64,000 nucleotides of DNA. Source: F1-80-MAGs062 sp046345315. GTDB taxonomy: Bacteria; Planctomycetota; Planctomycetia; Planctomycetales; Planctomycetaceae. The position numbers and the translations under genes are program-made. The notes beneath the pieces were generated by a model. It did no database searches and was not told where the DNA came from. It saw only the letters and a list, made by a program, of their open reading frames with translations. Of the stretch, positions 42,551-51,917 are shown piece after piece. The stretch covers positions 15,636-79,635 of the forward strand of contig JBKDKA010000068.1 of the NCBI GenBank assembly GCA_046345315.1. The letters run 5' to 3'. Positions within the stretch are counted from its first letter, which is position 1; the number at the start of each line of letters is the position of its first letter.

Positions 42551-43852
42551 ATGTCTCATCTGTTTTCCCGTCGAACAATGCTCCGCGGTGCCGGAGTTAC
42601 GATGGCACTTCCCTGGATGGAATCGGTGACGGTGTGGGGGGATGAGCCGAAGGGCAGTGAACCGGGTAGTCAGGCACCTGTGCGGCTGGCAGTTCTTTTT
42701 GCGGGCAACGGCTTTCATGGGAAAGAGTGGTGGGCGAAGGGGGAAGGCTCGTCACTTGAATTCGGCCAGGTCCTGAAACCGCTCCATGATTTCCGGGACC
42801 GATCCCTGTTCATCAAAGGCCTGTACAACGAAGAGGCTCTGAAGGGAAACATCCACAGCTCACAGACGGGAAATCTCCTCTCGGGAGCTCCCCTGGCTTC
42901 GGGCGGTGAGATTCGTTCCGGTACCAGCGTCGACCAGGTACTGGCTCAGCATTACGGTCGCGAAACCAAAGTGTCCAGTCTTGTGCTGGGCTGCGAAAAA
43001 GCCAATCCGTCGGTCCATAAGAACTATTCGATGCTGTACAGCTCCCACATTTCCTGGAGCTCTCCGACCACACCGACTCCTCTGGAAGTGTATCCGGCGC
43101 TCGCCTTTGATCGATTGTTCAAGGACGGCGTTCAGAAAGGTGATCGAAGTGTTCTGGATGCGGTCATCAGTGACGCTGGCGATCTGCGCCGCCGCATCAG
43201 CATCTCCGATCAGAGGAAGCTTGACGAGTATCTCGAATCGGTGCGTGATGTGGAACAGCGACTGGATCAGTCGAATCGGCGTGGTGAACTCCAGGGCTGG
43301 CGCCCCTCGATCACCGAACCGAACATGAAGCGGCCGGCCGACGGAATACCGCAGGACATCGCGGAGCACATGCGGCTGATGAGCGACATTCTGGTTCTTG
43401 GATTCCAGACGGATACGACTCGTGTTTGCACGCTCAAACTGAACAATGATCATTCATCACTTCGATTTCCGAATCTCGGAGTCGATTACATGATTCACCA
43501 TCTGCTGTCTCACTCGGATACGGCTGACTGGCTCAAGGTGAATCAGTTCTTCTTCGAGCAGATGGCCTACATTGCACGAAGGCTTGATGCGGTTCAGGAA
43601 GGTGATCGAACGGCACTCGACAATTCAATGATCATGATGTGTTCCAGCATGATGCATGGCAGCCATGACGCAACGCAGCTTCCGGTTGTCATGGTCGGCG
43701 GCGGTGGTGGAAAGATCAAAGGGGGAAGAATTCTCGATTATCGAGAGAACCCCAATCGGCAGATGTGTCGGCTGTACCTGACCATGATGGACAAGATGGG
43801 GCTGCATCTGGATCGCTTTGGCGATGCTACCGAACCGCTGAATGAGGTCTGA
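42551..43852 (+). CDS. Tat-exported DUF1552 protein
   Basis: 433 residues. A twin-arginine signal (LFSRRTMLRGAGVTMALPW) is followed by the DUF1552 domain over the whole length: VRLAVLFAGNGFHGKEWW, GSSLEFGQVLKPLHDFRDRS, NIHSSQTGNLLSGAPLASGG, GTSVDQVLAQHYG, LVLGCEKANPS, ISWSSPTTPTPLEVYPALAF, EYLESVRDVEQRLD and IMMCSSMMHGSHDATQLPVV. DUF1552 proteins are nearly always encoded beside DUF1592/DUF1588 proteins and are assumed to act with them in the periplasm; the fold recalls alkaline-phosphatase/sulfatase-like (DUF1501) exported proteins. The ATG has GAGGA 7 nt upstream. Downstream of the DUF1592 gene with a repeat-filled gap. Molecular function unknown. Confidence 0.9.
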   Translation: MSHLFSRRTMLRGAGVTMALPWMESVTVWGDEPKGSEPGSQAPVRLAVLFAGNGFHGKEWWAKGEGSSLEFGQVLKPLHDFRDRSLFIKGLYNEEALKGNIHSSQTGNLLSGAPLASGGEIRSGTSVDQVLAQHYGRETKVSSLVLGCEKANPSVHKNYSMLYSSHISWSSPTTPTPLEVYPALAFDRLFKDGVQKGDRSVLDAVISDAGDLRRRISISDQRKLDEYLESVRDVEQRLDQSNRRGELQGWRPSITEPNMKRPADGIPQDIAEHMRLMSDILVLGFQTDTTRVCTLKLNNDHSSLRFPNLGVDYMIHHLLSHSDTADWLKVNQFFFEQMAYIARRLDAVQEGDRTALDNSMIMMCSSMMHGSHDATQLPVVMVGGGGGKIKGGRILDYRENPNRQMCRLYLTMMDKMGLHLDRFGDATEPLNEV

Positions 43853-43865
43853 AGAATACAGGTGA

Positions 43866-43932
43866 TTTCAAAACCGGGACTGGCTCCCGCTGGACGCACG
43901 CAGGTGCAAGGGTGCCTGTCCCGGTTTTGAAA
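43866..43932. repeat. inverted-repeat element, family 2, copy 1
   Basis: TTTCAAAACCGGGAC (43866-43880) and GTCCCGGTTTTGAAA (43918-43932) are perfect arms; pairing continues inward as TGGCTCCC with GGGTGCCT with two mismatches. It begins 13 bp after the DUF1552 stop, so it may also stop or protect that transcript. A second copy lies at 54420-54505. Confidence 0.85.
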
Positions 43933-43979
43933 TGCAGCATCGTCAGTGATGGAATGGTGGAAGACGACAGCTGGGTCTT

Positions 43980-44060
43980 GTGTGCCACTGGCTCTGCCAG
44001 TGTTTTTCGACCAATAGCACTGGCAGAGCCAGTGGCAAACATCAAGTGATCTTTAACACA
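43980..44060. repeat. inverted-repeat element, family 1, copy B
   Basis: GTGTGCCACTGGCTCTG..AGTG (43980-44002) and CACTGGCAGAG.. to GTGGCAAAC (44018-44040), 22 of 23 pairs, loop 15 nt. Compared with copies A and C, the change CTATG to CTCTG on one arm is compensated on the other. Left flank GTCAGTGATGGAA and right flank ATCAAGTGATCTTTAACA are diverged versions of the same element. It abuts the end of the minus-strand membrane gene. Confidence 0.85.
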
Positions 44061-44063
44061 GCA

Positions 44064-45569
44064 CTACAGCCGCTGAAAGACAACGGCGACGTCGTCCCGA
44101 TACGTCTGTTTCCACTGCGGATGTGACTGCAATTGCTGCAGGACAGATGGTGGTTCACTGACTGGAAGAATGACGGCGTCAACCTCGTCACGCTGCAGGA
44201 TTTCGCTCCAGCCACTGGTGGCACTCATCACGGTGCAGTAGTCGGACCAGACGTCATCCGGGAAGAAGTCGATCATGGCATCCATGTGCAGTGAGACCTG
44301 TTTCGGCAGGAAAAACGCTGCGTAGGAACCCCATTCCATTCGGCTGAACAGGCGGCCTGTGAACTGCTGATCTCGCAGAAAGCGAATGGCTTCGCGCGGT
44401 TCTTCGGCACAGACCGCCAGGCGACGTTCTTCCGACAGCAGAGGATTCATGTGCCGTGTCCACGGTGTTGAAACACCTGCCATCACCAAGATCGCTGCCA
44501 GAATCATCGTGTTGATGATGGGTGACTCCTCTTCCTCAACTTCCTTCGATCCTGAAAACCATCGCATCGAAGCAATCAAAGGGCAGAGTGAAAGCGGAAG
44601 AATGCTTCCCCACCAGATCACCATTCGGGACGCTTTCATCCCGAGCCCCAGAAACACCACAAGAAGGATGGCTTCAGACAGTGTCATTCGATGACGAGAG
44701 ACAGCGATCACCCACGCTGCGGCGAGACAGGAGATGATGAATGCGCCCCCGGTAAACTCCGTCGGCAGAGTGCTCTGCCATTCGGTAATTCCGCGTTCAC
44801 GAGATCGTCCAATGACTCCTGACAGATATCCCGCCGTGTGAGATGGTTCGGGATTCAGAAAACATGCCGCAAGAGAGATTCCTGCAAGAACCAGATAGTG
44901 CCGGATCAGATTCGACTGAAGACTGCCGCTCAACCCGTTTCGAACCCCATGAAGACGAATCAGTTCCAGTGATTCCGAAACAAAAAACAGTCCCGGAAGA
45001 ATCACTCCCAGCGGAAAAGCTCCGTGAGTGTTGCTCCAGAAGATCTGCAGAACCGCATAGGAGATCCAGACGACAACCTTTTTCTCCGTACGGAGCATCA
45101 GCAGTGTCAGTGCCGCATGAAAGCAGATATACGAAAATACCTGAGTTCGAGCGGAAAGGTTGGAGGCACTGAGAATGAGGCAGACAACGAGCCCGACTGT
45201 TGTCGCATGAACGGAGCCGCATCGCTGCAGACAGAGTCGCGTGAGAGCAGCCACTGCCGTTGAATACAGCACTGCGATGAGGAATCGTGTTCCTTCCGGG
45301 CCTGCGGTGCGATAGCACTGAAACAGGATCACCTGCCCCAGCCAGTTCTGATCGATGACCGGTTCCCCGTTGGTGCGATAACTGTAGAAGACGTCGGGAG
45401 GCAGAGTGCCGGTTTCGCAGATGTAACGCCCGAGATTCAGGTGAGGCCAGAGATCGACTTCATACTGTGCCTGTGTCGACACAAGGATGAATGTCAGCAC
45501 TGCGGGCAGACACAGCCACACGTGCGCAAAACGAAGACGATCTGAGAACGGAATTTGAATCGAAGCCAT
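44064..45569 (-). CDS. polytopic GT-C-like membrane protein
   Basis: 501 residues with about ten hydrophobic segments and a soluble C-terminal 140 residues. The first extracytoplasmic loop YEVDLWPHLNLGRYICETGT continues into YSYRTNGEPVIDQNWLGQVI. This resembles the acidic first loop (E/D-x-D-x-W-x-H-L-x-x-G) of a planctomycete/bacterial family related to GT-C glycosyltransferases such as ArnT/PMT, where the Asp is catalytic. The C-terminal part (GRLFSRMEWGSYAAFFLPKQ, VSLHMDAMIDFFPDDVW, DAVILPVSEPP) fits the soluble domain seen in that family. Predicted role: lipid-linked sugar transfer at the outer face of the cytoplasmic membrane; specificity unknown. Divergent from the radical SAM gene. Confidence 0.65.
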   Translation of the reverse strand: MASIQIPFSDRLRFAHVWLCLPAVLTFILVSTQAQYEVDLWPHLNLGRYICETGTLPPDVFYSYRTNGEPVIDQNWLGQVILFQCYRTAGPEGTRFLIAVLYSTAVAALTRLCLQRCGSVHATTVGLVVCLILSASNLSARTQVFSYICFHAALTLLMLRTEKKVVVWISYAVLQIFWSNTHGAFPLGVILPGLFFVSESLELIRLHGVRNGLSGSLQSNLIRHYLVLAGISLAACFLNPEPSHTAGYLSGVIGRSRERGITEWQSTLPTEFTGGAFIISCLAAAWVIAVSRHRMTLSEAILLVVFLGLGMKASRMVIWWGSILPLSLCPLIASMRWFSGSKEVEEEESPIINTMILAAILVMAGVSTPWTRHMNPLLSEERRLAVCAEEPREAIRFLRDQQFTGRLFSRMEWGSYAAFFLPKQVSLHMDAMIDFFPDDVWSDYCTVMSATSGWSEILQRDEVDAVILPVSEPPSVLQQLQSHPQWKQTYRDDVAVVFQRL

Positions 45570-45853
45570 GAGATGCAGACCAGGTTGGGGAGAAACTCAA
45601 GTCGCGTCGGGCCTCGAAACAGTGCAGAATCTGCACCTGAATTCAACCGGCCATCGGCTGCCGAAGACTGTCGCGACTTCCGTGCAGCGAGAATCTTCTC
45701 TGCCGGGAACTTAGTTCACAGGGGACATTCAGAATCGAATGATGCCGAATTTCCCGCAATCCATTCTGCGTTGTACCCTGCGAGACCGTTACAATCAGTC
45801 GAAGCCCTGCTTTTGGAACCGTTGTTTTCGGAACTGCTGCCGTCGGAACACTG

Positions 45854-47449
45854 ATGCCGTCCATAGTCCTCGCCACGCTGAATGCTCGCTACACGCACAG
45901 TTCCTTCGGTCTGCGCTGTCTGTTCGCCAATATGGGGGAGCTCCAGGGCCAGACTGCGCTCATCGAGTTCACAATCAACGAATCCCGCGGCGAGATTCTT
46001 GCAGCCATCCTGAAACTGAATCCCTCAGTCCTCGGACTTGGTGTCTATATCTGGAACGTCGATGTGATAACGCGTCTCGTTTCGGATCTTCGCAAAGTTC
46101 GTCCTGATCTTGTCATTGTCCTGGGCGGGCCGGAAGTCAGTTACGAGACCGAATCCCAGTCGATCGTGCAGATGGCAGATTACGTCATTACGGGAGAAGC
46201 AGACACGGCATTCCGGGATTTATGTCGGACGCTGCTGACGTGTTCCAAATCCGGCCTGGAGCTGACCAGCGAAAGGCAGAACACCGTGCAGGTCATACCG
46301 GCTGAGCTGCCGAAGCTGGGCTCCCTGAATCTTCCCTACGAACATTACAGCGAAGAAGACATAGCCCACCGAGTGATCTATGTGGAGGTTTCCCGAGGCT
46401 GCCCGTTCACCTGCGAATTCTGTCTGTCTGCTCTGGAAATTCCCGTCCGCCTGTTCGATCTGGATTCGTTCCTGAGTGCAATGAAGAGTCTGCTGAATCG
46501 CGGTGCTCGACAGTTCAAGTTTGTCGACCGAACGTTCAATCTGAATCTCCGAGTCAGCCAGACGATCCTGCAGTTCTTTCTCGATCATCTGCGTGACGGA
46601 CTCTTCCTTCATTTTGAGATGATCCCGGATCGTCTTCCGGATTCTCTTCGCGACCTGATTCGATTGTTTCCGCCTGGAGTTCTTCAGTTCGAAATCGGTG
46701 TTCAGACCTTTAACGATGACGTCGGGCATCTGATCAGTCGGCAGCAGAACAATGCGATTCTGGAGGATAACTTCAGATTCCTTCGAAACCACACCGGTGT
46801 CCACATTCATGCAGATCTGATTGTCGGACTCCCCGGGGAAGATCTGGCAAGTTTCGCCAGCGGCTTTGATCGACTCAGAAGACTCAGGCCGCAGGAAATC
46901 CAGATCGGCTTTTTGAAGCGGCTGAAGGGGACACCCATCGTTCGTCATGATGCGGAATGGCAGATGGTTTACAGTGAATCACCGCCGTTTGAAATTCTCT
47001 GTAACCGCCTGGTCAGCTTCGATGAAATTCATCAGATGAAGGTCTTCACTCGTTACTGGGATCTGATTGCAAACAGCGGCCACTTCGCGATGACACTGGA
47101 ACTGCTGCTTGATGAAAATGAATCTGCGTTTCAACAGTTTCAGAGTTTCTGCAACTGGATTCAGGATCAGCATCCGGGGAATCAGGGAATTGCGTTCTCT
47201 CGCCTCTTTGAACTGGTGTTTGATTTTCTGACAACAGTGCGAAATCGGGAGCCTCAGCGGATCGCTGAATCACTCTGGACTGATTACTGTCGCAATGGCC
47301 GCCGCGACCGGCCGGGCTTTCTCCGTGGATTTACTCTGCCCTCTGCGGATGCACTCCGGTCGCGACCTGATTATGCCGGTCCGGAACGTCAGAAACGACA
47401 TCAGCCGGCGAGTAGTCAGCATTCCGGGCCGTCTGATGGCTCTGACTGA
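45854..47449 (+). CDS. B12-binding radical SAM protein
   Basis: 531 residues. An N-terminal cobalamin-binding Rossmann domain (IVLATLNARYTHSSFGLRCL, VLGLGVYIWNVD, VIVLGGPEVSYE, YVITGEAD) precedes the radical SAM core with the cluster motif RGCPFTCEFC (Cys183, 187, 190) and FKFVDRTFNL, FEMIPDRLPDSL, LQFEIGVQTFNDDV and IHADLIVGLPGED. A DUF4080-like C-terminal region follows (IQIGFLKRLKGTPI, EILCNRLVSFDEIHQM). The typical B12-ligand DxHxxG is not seen, so base-off/His-off binding or no cobalamin use is possible. Members are uncharacterised; methyl transfer or anaerobic tailoring is the usual guess. No obvious partner nearby. The final 60 residues are polar and probably disordered. Confidence 0.88.
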   Translation: MPSIVLATLNARYTHSSFGLRCLFANMGELQGQTALIEFTINESRGEILAAILKLNPSVLGLGVYIWNVDVITRLVSDLRKVRPDLVIVLGGPEVSYETESQSIVQMADYVITGEADTAFRDLCRTLLTCSKSGLELTSERQNTVQVIPAELPKLGSLNLPYEHYSEEDIAHRVIYVEVSRGCPFTCEFCLSALEIPVRLFDLDSFLSAMKSLLNRGARQFKFVDRTFNLNLRVSQTILQFFLDHLRDGLFLHFEMIPDRLPDSLRDLIRLFPPGVLQFEIGVQTFNDDVGHLISRQQNNAILEDNFRFLRNHTGVHIHADLIVGLPGEDLASFASGFDRLRRLRPQEIQIGFLKRLKGTPIVRHDAEWQMVYSESPPFEILCNRLVSFDEIHQMKVFTRYWDLIANSGHFAMTLELLLDENESAFQQFQSFCNWIQDQHPGNQGIAFSRLFELVFDFLTTVRNREPQRIAESLWTDYCRNGRRDRPGFLRGFTLPSADALRSRPDYAGPERQKRHQPASSQHSGPSDGSD

Positions 47450-47716
47450 GAACCGAAGGATCGGCAGAATCTGCCGGAGTTCCGAGCGATGAACTTTCTG
47501 CAGACCGTCCGATGACCGGAAATTCCGTACCAGAAGAACTTTCCGCAGAATCAGGAAAATCGGAACAATTGATTTCAGTTTCCTCCGACTGATCGTCGAT
47601 TCGTCGATCAAGGCGAAGTCTCTCCGGGTTTCGACCGCGCTCTCTTCAGCGCCGGCTCAGCGGTTTCGATGGCGATTCCGTGGCCCCCGGGAACGAGATT
47701 CGTCGGAGGACCTGTT

Positions 47717-49978
47717 ATGAAGACCCGTGGAAAGCTGACTTTTGCAATTGCTGCTGTGGCTCTGGGAGCTTCCTTCGTCAATGCAGCTCAGAAGAATCCT
47801 TTCGCGGAATGGGATGAAATCAGCAAGAAGTCCGCGGAAACCACCGGAGCTGAATCCGGAAGCGATTCCGAGCTGCCGGAAAAGCCGCGCACGACATCAA
47901 AGACCACGGCAAAGAAATCGACTGCGCCACAACCTCCGGGAAACGCCTCACAGCCGAGGTCGCGAAGCGGATCCGATAGTCTCGATCTCACACCTCGTCA
48001 GCGTGCGGCAGTTCGCTCCGGGCAGGCAGATCTGACAACTCCTCAGGAAGCTGTTTCCCGGAAATCAGGCGCCCCTTCGAATCAAATCAGCGCGAAAAAG
48101 ACTCCGTCTTCAACGGGAGCACCTCCGGTTCGGACGGCCAACCTGCAGCGGGAACTTGAAAATGCCGTCTCTCCGGACGCATTTGCGGGAGTTGCTGATC
48201 AGGTCGAGTCCGCTGACTACTCCACTGATGCTGCTCCCGACGGACAGGTCGTACCGGTCAGTGAAGTGCGAAGTTCAGAATCAGATTCACAGAGCTCCAA
48301 TCCTTTCGCTGATCTTTTGAATGCATCAGAAACTGCAGACAGCAGTAAGTCCGAAGACTTCGACGCCAGCGATGAACTTCCATCCGAAGACGAAGTTGCG
48401 GAGCCACTGAATTCAAAATTCCGCCCTTCTGGTAACTCGGCGAATCCCGAAACACGTAGCGCGGACGCTGAAGATACTGCAGCTGAGGATCAGGCTCCGG
48501 ACATCGCTGCCGAAACATCAGACACTCTCGTTTCTGAACCAGAGCATCGCACGGCAGAGGCGGTCACCGGTGAAGCATTCGATGACGATTCCAGAGAACC
48601 GATCAGCTCGGAGTCCGGCCCGCAGTCTCCCGGTGTCACCGTTCAGTGGATTCGCCACGGTGACATGAACGTGGATCAGCCGTGTGATGTGGAACTTGTT
48701 GTTCATAACACGTCCCGTTCAGTTGTACGAAGCGTCATGGCGGAGGCAGTGATTCCTGAGGGTGTAGAAGTCGCTGCGGCAAACCCGAAGCCGCTTTCAG
48801 GTTCGACTTCTCCGAGCTGGAAGTTCGGCGAACTCAAGCCGGGCGAACGTCGTTCGGTCGCTCTGCGACTGATTCCTCATGAACGTGGCGATTTTCATCT
48901 GGATGCATTTGTTCGGATGACAGGATTCAGCTCTTCGACATTCTCTGTACAGGAACCTCAGGTTGAAATCACTGTGGAAGGTCCTGAACAGATGGAAGCC
49001 GGCCAGCAGGGCAATTTCACCGTTCGCGTGACGAATCCTGGCACCGGTATGGCAACAAACGTCACGATTCAGGCTGCGATTCCTGAAGGTCTGGAACATC
49101 GACGCGGAAGCCTGCTGACAATCGAGATCGGGACACTGAATCCCGGGGAATCACGTCAGGCTCAGCTGAATGTGACTGCGGTCCGAGGTGGTGCACATCA
49201 GATGGCGGTGCGGGCACTTGCGGATGGTGGTTTGACGGCACAGACCGCAGCCAGCGTCGAAATCGCAGAACCTGAGCTGGCTCTGCAAATCTCAGGACCG
49301 TCGGAACTGATGTCCGGACGCACGGAAACCTTTGAGATCGACATCATTAACGAGGGCAACGTTCCTTCTGCAAATGTTCGAGCCCGTTACCGAGTGCCCG
49401 AGACGTTTGAGTTTGTCAACGCAAATCGCGGCGGAAAGTACAGCGATGCGGATCGCTCCATCGAATGGTTCGTTGGTACTCTGCAGGGCGGTGAGAAGAG
49501 TCATTTTGAAGTGACACTGAAGGCTATTGAAATCGGTGACGTTCAGCATCAGGCCGGTGTGATCTCCGAGCACGGCAAAGTCACGATGTCTGAGTTTGAT
49601 ACGACGGTCGAAGGTGTCGCAGAGCTGGCTCTGGATATCCGTGCCAGCAAAAATCAGCTGCGAGTCGGTCAGGACATCTCCTGGGAGATTGAAATCAGCA
49701 ATTCGGGCAGCCGGTCCGCCACTGGTGTTGGCTTCTCCTGCGAATTGCCGTCCGGACTGGAACTGGGTGAAACTTCCGGCCCGACGGACTTCATCGCAGA
49801 GAATGGTGTGGTGGTGTTCAAATCGCTACCGGAAATTGAACCCGGAAAATCGGCCGTTTATACCATCAGCGCAAAGTGTACTCGTGAAGGAACTCACCGA
49901 CTGCGAATGCGAGCAGCGAGTGAATCCATCAGCGAACCGCTCATCGGTGAAGAAACAACAATCGCCACCGGACGTTGA
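47717..49978 (+). CDS. secreted DUF11/CARDB-repeat protein
   Basis: 753 residues. Signal peptide MKTRGKLTFAIAAVALGASF with cleavage near VNAAQ, then about 290 residues of Ser/Glu/Asp/Thr-rich low-complexity sequence, then about four to five Ig-like DUF11 domains. Each has the motif V.V.N.G...A..V......P.G (CDVELVVHNTSRSVVRSVMA; GNFTVRVTNPGTGMATNVTI; TFEIDIINEGNVPSANVRAR; ISWEIEISNSGSRSATGVGF) followed by a LxPGE segment. Such proteins occur on planctomycete cell surfaces. The start is ATG 47717 because GGAGGA ends 6 nt upstream and the signal follows; an in-frame ATG at 47669 is rejected. Function presumably structural or adhesive. Confidence 0.85.
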   Translation: MKTRGKLTFAIAAVALGASFVNAAQKNPFAEWDEISKKSAETTGAESGSDSELPEKPRTTSKTTAKKSTAPQPPGNASQPRSRSGSDSLDLTPRQRAAVRSGQADLTTPQEAVSRKSGAPSNQISAKKTPSSTGAPPVRTANLQRELENAVSPDAFAGVADQVESADYSTDAAPDGQVVPVSEVRSSESDSQSSNPFADLLNASETADSSKSEDFDASDELPSEDEVAEPLNSKFRPSGNSANPETRSADAEDTAAEDQAPDIAAETSDTLVSEPEHRTAEAVTGEAFDDDSREPISSESGPQSPGVTVQWIRHGDMNVDQPCDVELVVHNTSRSVVRSVMAEAVIPEGVEVAAANPKPLSGSTSPSWKFGELKPGERRSVALRLIPHERGDFHLDAFVRMTGFSSSTFSVQEPQVEITVEGPEQMEAGQQGNFTVRVTNPGTGMATNVTIQAAIPEGLEHRRGSLLTIEIGTLNPGESRQAQLNVTAVRGGAHQMAVRALADGGLTAQTAASVEIAEPELALQISGPSELMSGRTETFEIDIINEGNVPSANVRARYRVPETFEFVNANRGGKYSDADRSIEWFVGTLQGGEKSHFEVTLKAIEIGDVQHQAGVISEHGKVTMSEFDTTVEGVAELALDIRASKNQLRVGQDISWEIEISNSGSRSATGVGFSCELPSGLELGETSGPTDFIAENGVVVFKSLPEIEPGKSAVYTISAKCTREGTHRLRMRAASESISEPLIGEETTIATGR

Positions 49979-50283
49979 ACTCGATAGCGAACCTGTAGCG
50001 GAACAGCGCAAGCTGTCCGGTGATAACCAGTGCATTGTCAGTCATGAAGTGATGGAAGACAAAAGCTGGTTCTCGTGTGCCACTGGCTATGCCAGTGTTC
50101 TTGAACCAACAGCACTGGCATAGCCAGTGGCACACGATCAACGGATCGTTGACAGAGCACTAGTGGATTGTCAGAACTTAAACCAGGAATATTGTGTCAT
50201 TTCCGTGCATTCGGGAATCCAGACCGTGGCACTGGATTCCCGCCTGCGCGGGAATGACGAATCGACGACTGTCCGATGGGGCA
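49979..50283. other. intergenic region filled by repeat elements
   Basis: About 305 bp between the convergent DUF11 and isomerase genes, occupied by family 1 copy C and the associated ATTCCC hairpin. No gene. Confidence 0.6.
50034..50180. repeat. inverted-repeat element, family 1, copy C
   Basis: GTGTGCCACTGGCTATG..AGTG (50075-50097) and its perfect 23-bp reverse complement (50113-50135), 15-nt loop. The left flank ATTGTCAGTCATGAAGT (50034-50050) and right flank GCACTAGTGGATTGTCAGA match copy A. It is followed at 50236-50255 by ATTCCCGC/GCGGGAAT, preceded by a half-matching partner around 50199-50220. Confidence 0.87.
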
Positions 50284-51912
50284 TCACTTCCAGGGCTGAG
50301 TCAGGCTACGAGTCCCGCACAGGTTGACTCGAATTCCAAGCGCCCGAGCAACACTGGCTTTGGTCAGAGCACACTCATCGGCAGCCTTCGCATCATTGGC
50401 ATATGCCACCTGAATGTGATTTGCCTGATGCTTCGCCATGAGCTGATCTCGTGTGACGCCGTATGTGACAGCATGCATGATTGGCCACTGTGGCGTCGTT
50501 GACTCCAGCCGCCGGCGAGTTTCATCCTCCGGCAGTTCCACCACGCAGCCGCGCCCGATGTCCATGTTCAGAGCATCATCCGCCACAAAAATACGGCTCC
50601 AGATGATCTCACCAGGCTTTGAAACACCATGCACGGTGCTTCCACCGCTCGGGAAATACATCCCCGGCTGGCGATACCCGTGCGCCCCTTTCCAGCCGCC
50701 GATGAAATGTTCCGGCGGTGCCGCACCACTGATCAGGAACACCCAGACGTAGTCCTTCCCGAACTGATCACCCCAGCGAACGTCGTGCAGAGTATTCTCC
50801 ACTGGCTGCTTGAGTTCTTTGTGAACGCGAAAAGTCAGCAGGCCGTCAAGTCCGGCACATTCATCAACCTCATTGAAATGAACGAGTGGTTCTCCTTTGT
50901 AGAGCACTCGTTTTCCGTCACGGGACTTTACAGGAGGTCGGTCTGCGTTATTGAGTGTACCTTCGACGAGATCACTCGCAGGGAGCAGATCTTTCAGCCC
51001 CTGCTGGTACTGAATGCCGATGGCGTCGCATCCGAAGTCATCCGCAATTCGGACGGCAGCGATGTACATCTTGCACTGCAGACGAATCTGAGCATCCGTC
51101 AGATCCGTTGCGTGAGTCGGCCCTGTGTGGAATGTCATCCCCTTCTTTACCAGCCAGGCCCGAACAGCATCCGCCTCAGCATCGCTGACCTGCTGCGTCT
51201 CGAAGTACAGCGCAGACTGGCTCAGTCGCTCCTTGAAGACGCCGACACTATGCAGCAACTGGTCAGGGATGATCGCATTGAACATCCCCATGCAGCCTTC
51301 GTCGAAAATGCCGAGGATCGCCTTTTCTGTCTTGAGCTGAGTGGCCATGGCATCACCCAGCTTGACTGTCTTCGGCGGGATTTTCACCTGATCGACAGGC
51401 GTCACATGGTCAGTCGTGTGCGTAACTTTTCCTGTTTTCAGCCAGGTTCGCAGATGGTTCCGGAAGAAATCATCAGTGAAATCCTGACTCCACAGAGTTG
51501 AATAGCGGACACCGGCTTTTGTGAGCGAACCGTTCAGATTCAGCATCCCGACCAGTCCTGGCCACTGACCGCTCCAGTTGGCCACAGTCAAAATGGGGCC
51601 ACGATGAGTCGTCAGGCCGGCGAGAACATGGTGGGAATACTGCCAGACAGCTTCTGCAACAATCAGAGGAGCGTCCGGATCGATGCCTTTGAAGACTTCC
51701 ATGCCCTCTTTCTGGCTGGAGATGAATCCATGCTTTTCTTTCGGGCGGTAAGCGTGAGCGCGAACGACTTCAAAGCCTTCCGCTGCAATCGCCGCACCCA
51801 GAGCCTTTTCCATGGCGGCCTGCGCCGGCCAGCACACCTGATTCGCCGAGAGCCGCAGGTCACCGCTTGCGATGAGCTGAATCTGTTTCTTACCGAGTTT
51901 TTTTGAAGCCAT
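50284..51912 (-). CDS. L-fucose/L-arabinose isomerase-like protein
   Basis: 542 residues. Sequence blocks QIQLIASGDLRLSANQVCWP, APLIVAEAVWQYSHHVLAGL, GPILTVANWSGQWPGLVGML, GIFDEGCMGMFNAIIPDQLL, GCDAIGIQYQQGLKDLLPAS and LVHFNEVDECAGLDG suit the fucose/arabinose isomerase superfamily, with Glu and Asp (E in FDEG; D/E in NEVDE) as likely Mn2+ ligands. Predicted reaction: aldose-ketose isomerisation in the cytoplasm. The start at ATG 51912 is preferred (GGTG 8 nt upstream); a GTG three codons earlier would make a GTGA overlap with the upstream kinase. Operon with the FGGY kinase. Substrate sugar (fucose, arabinose or a rarer aldose) not resolvable. Confidence 0.83.
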   Translation of the reverse strand: MASKKLGKKQIQLIASGDLRLSANQVCWPAQAAMEKALGAAIAAEGFEVVRAHAYRPKEKHGFISSQKEGMEVFKGIDPDAPLIVAEAVWQYSHHVLAGLTTHRGPILTVANWSGQWPGLVGMLNLNGSLTKAGVRYSTLWSQDFTDDFFRNHLRTWLKTGKVTHTTDHVTPVDQVKIPPKTVKLGDAMATQLKTEKAILGIFDEGCMGMFNAIIPDQLLHSVGVFKERLSQSALYFETQQVSDAEADAVRAWLVKKGMTFHTGPTHATDLTDAQIRLQCKMYIAAVRIADDFGCDAIGIQYQQGLKDLLPASDLVEGTLNNADRPPVKSRDGKRVLYKGEPLVHFNEVDECAGLDGLLTFRVHKELKQPVENTLHDVRWGDQFGKDYVWVFLISGAAPPEHFIGGWKGAHGYRQPGMYFPSGGSTVHGVSKPGEIIWSRIFVADDALNMDIGRGCVVELPEDETRRRLESTTPQWPIMHAVTYGVTRDQLMAKHQANHIQVAYANDAKAADECALTKASVARALGIRVNLCGTRSLTQPWK

Positions 51913-51917
51913 GAAAT

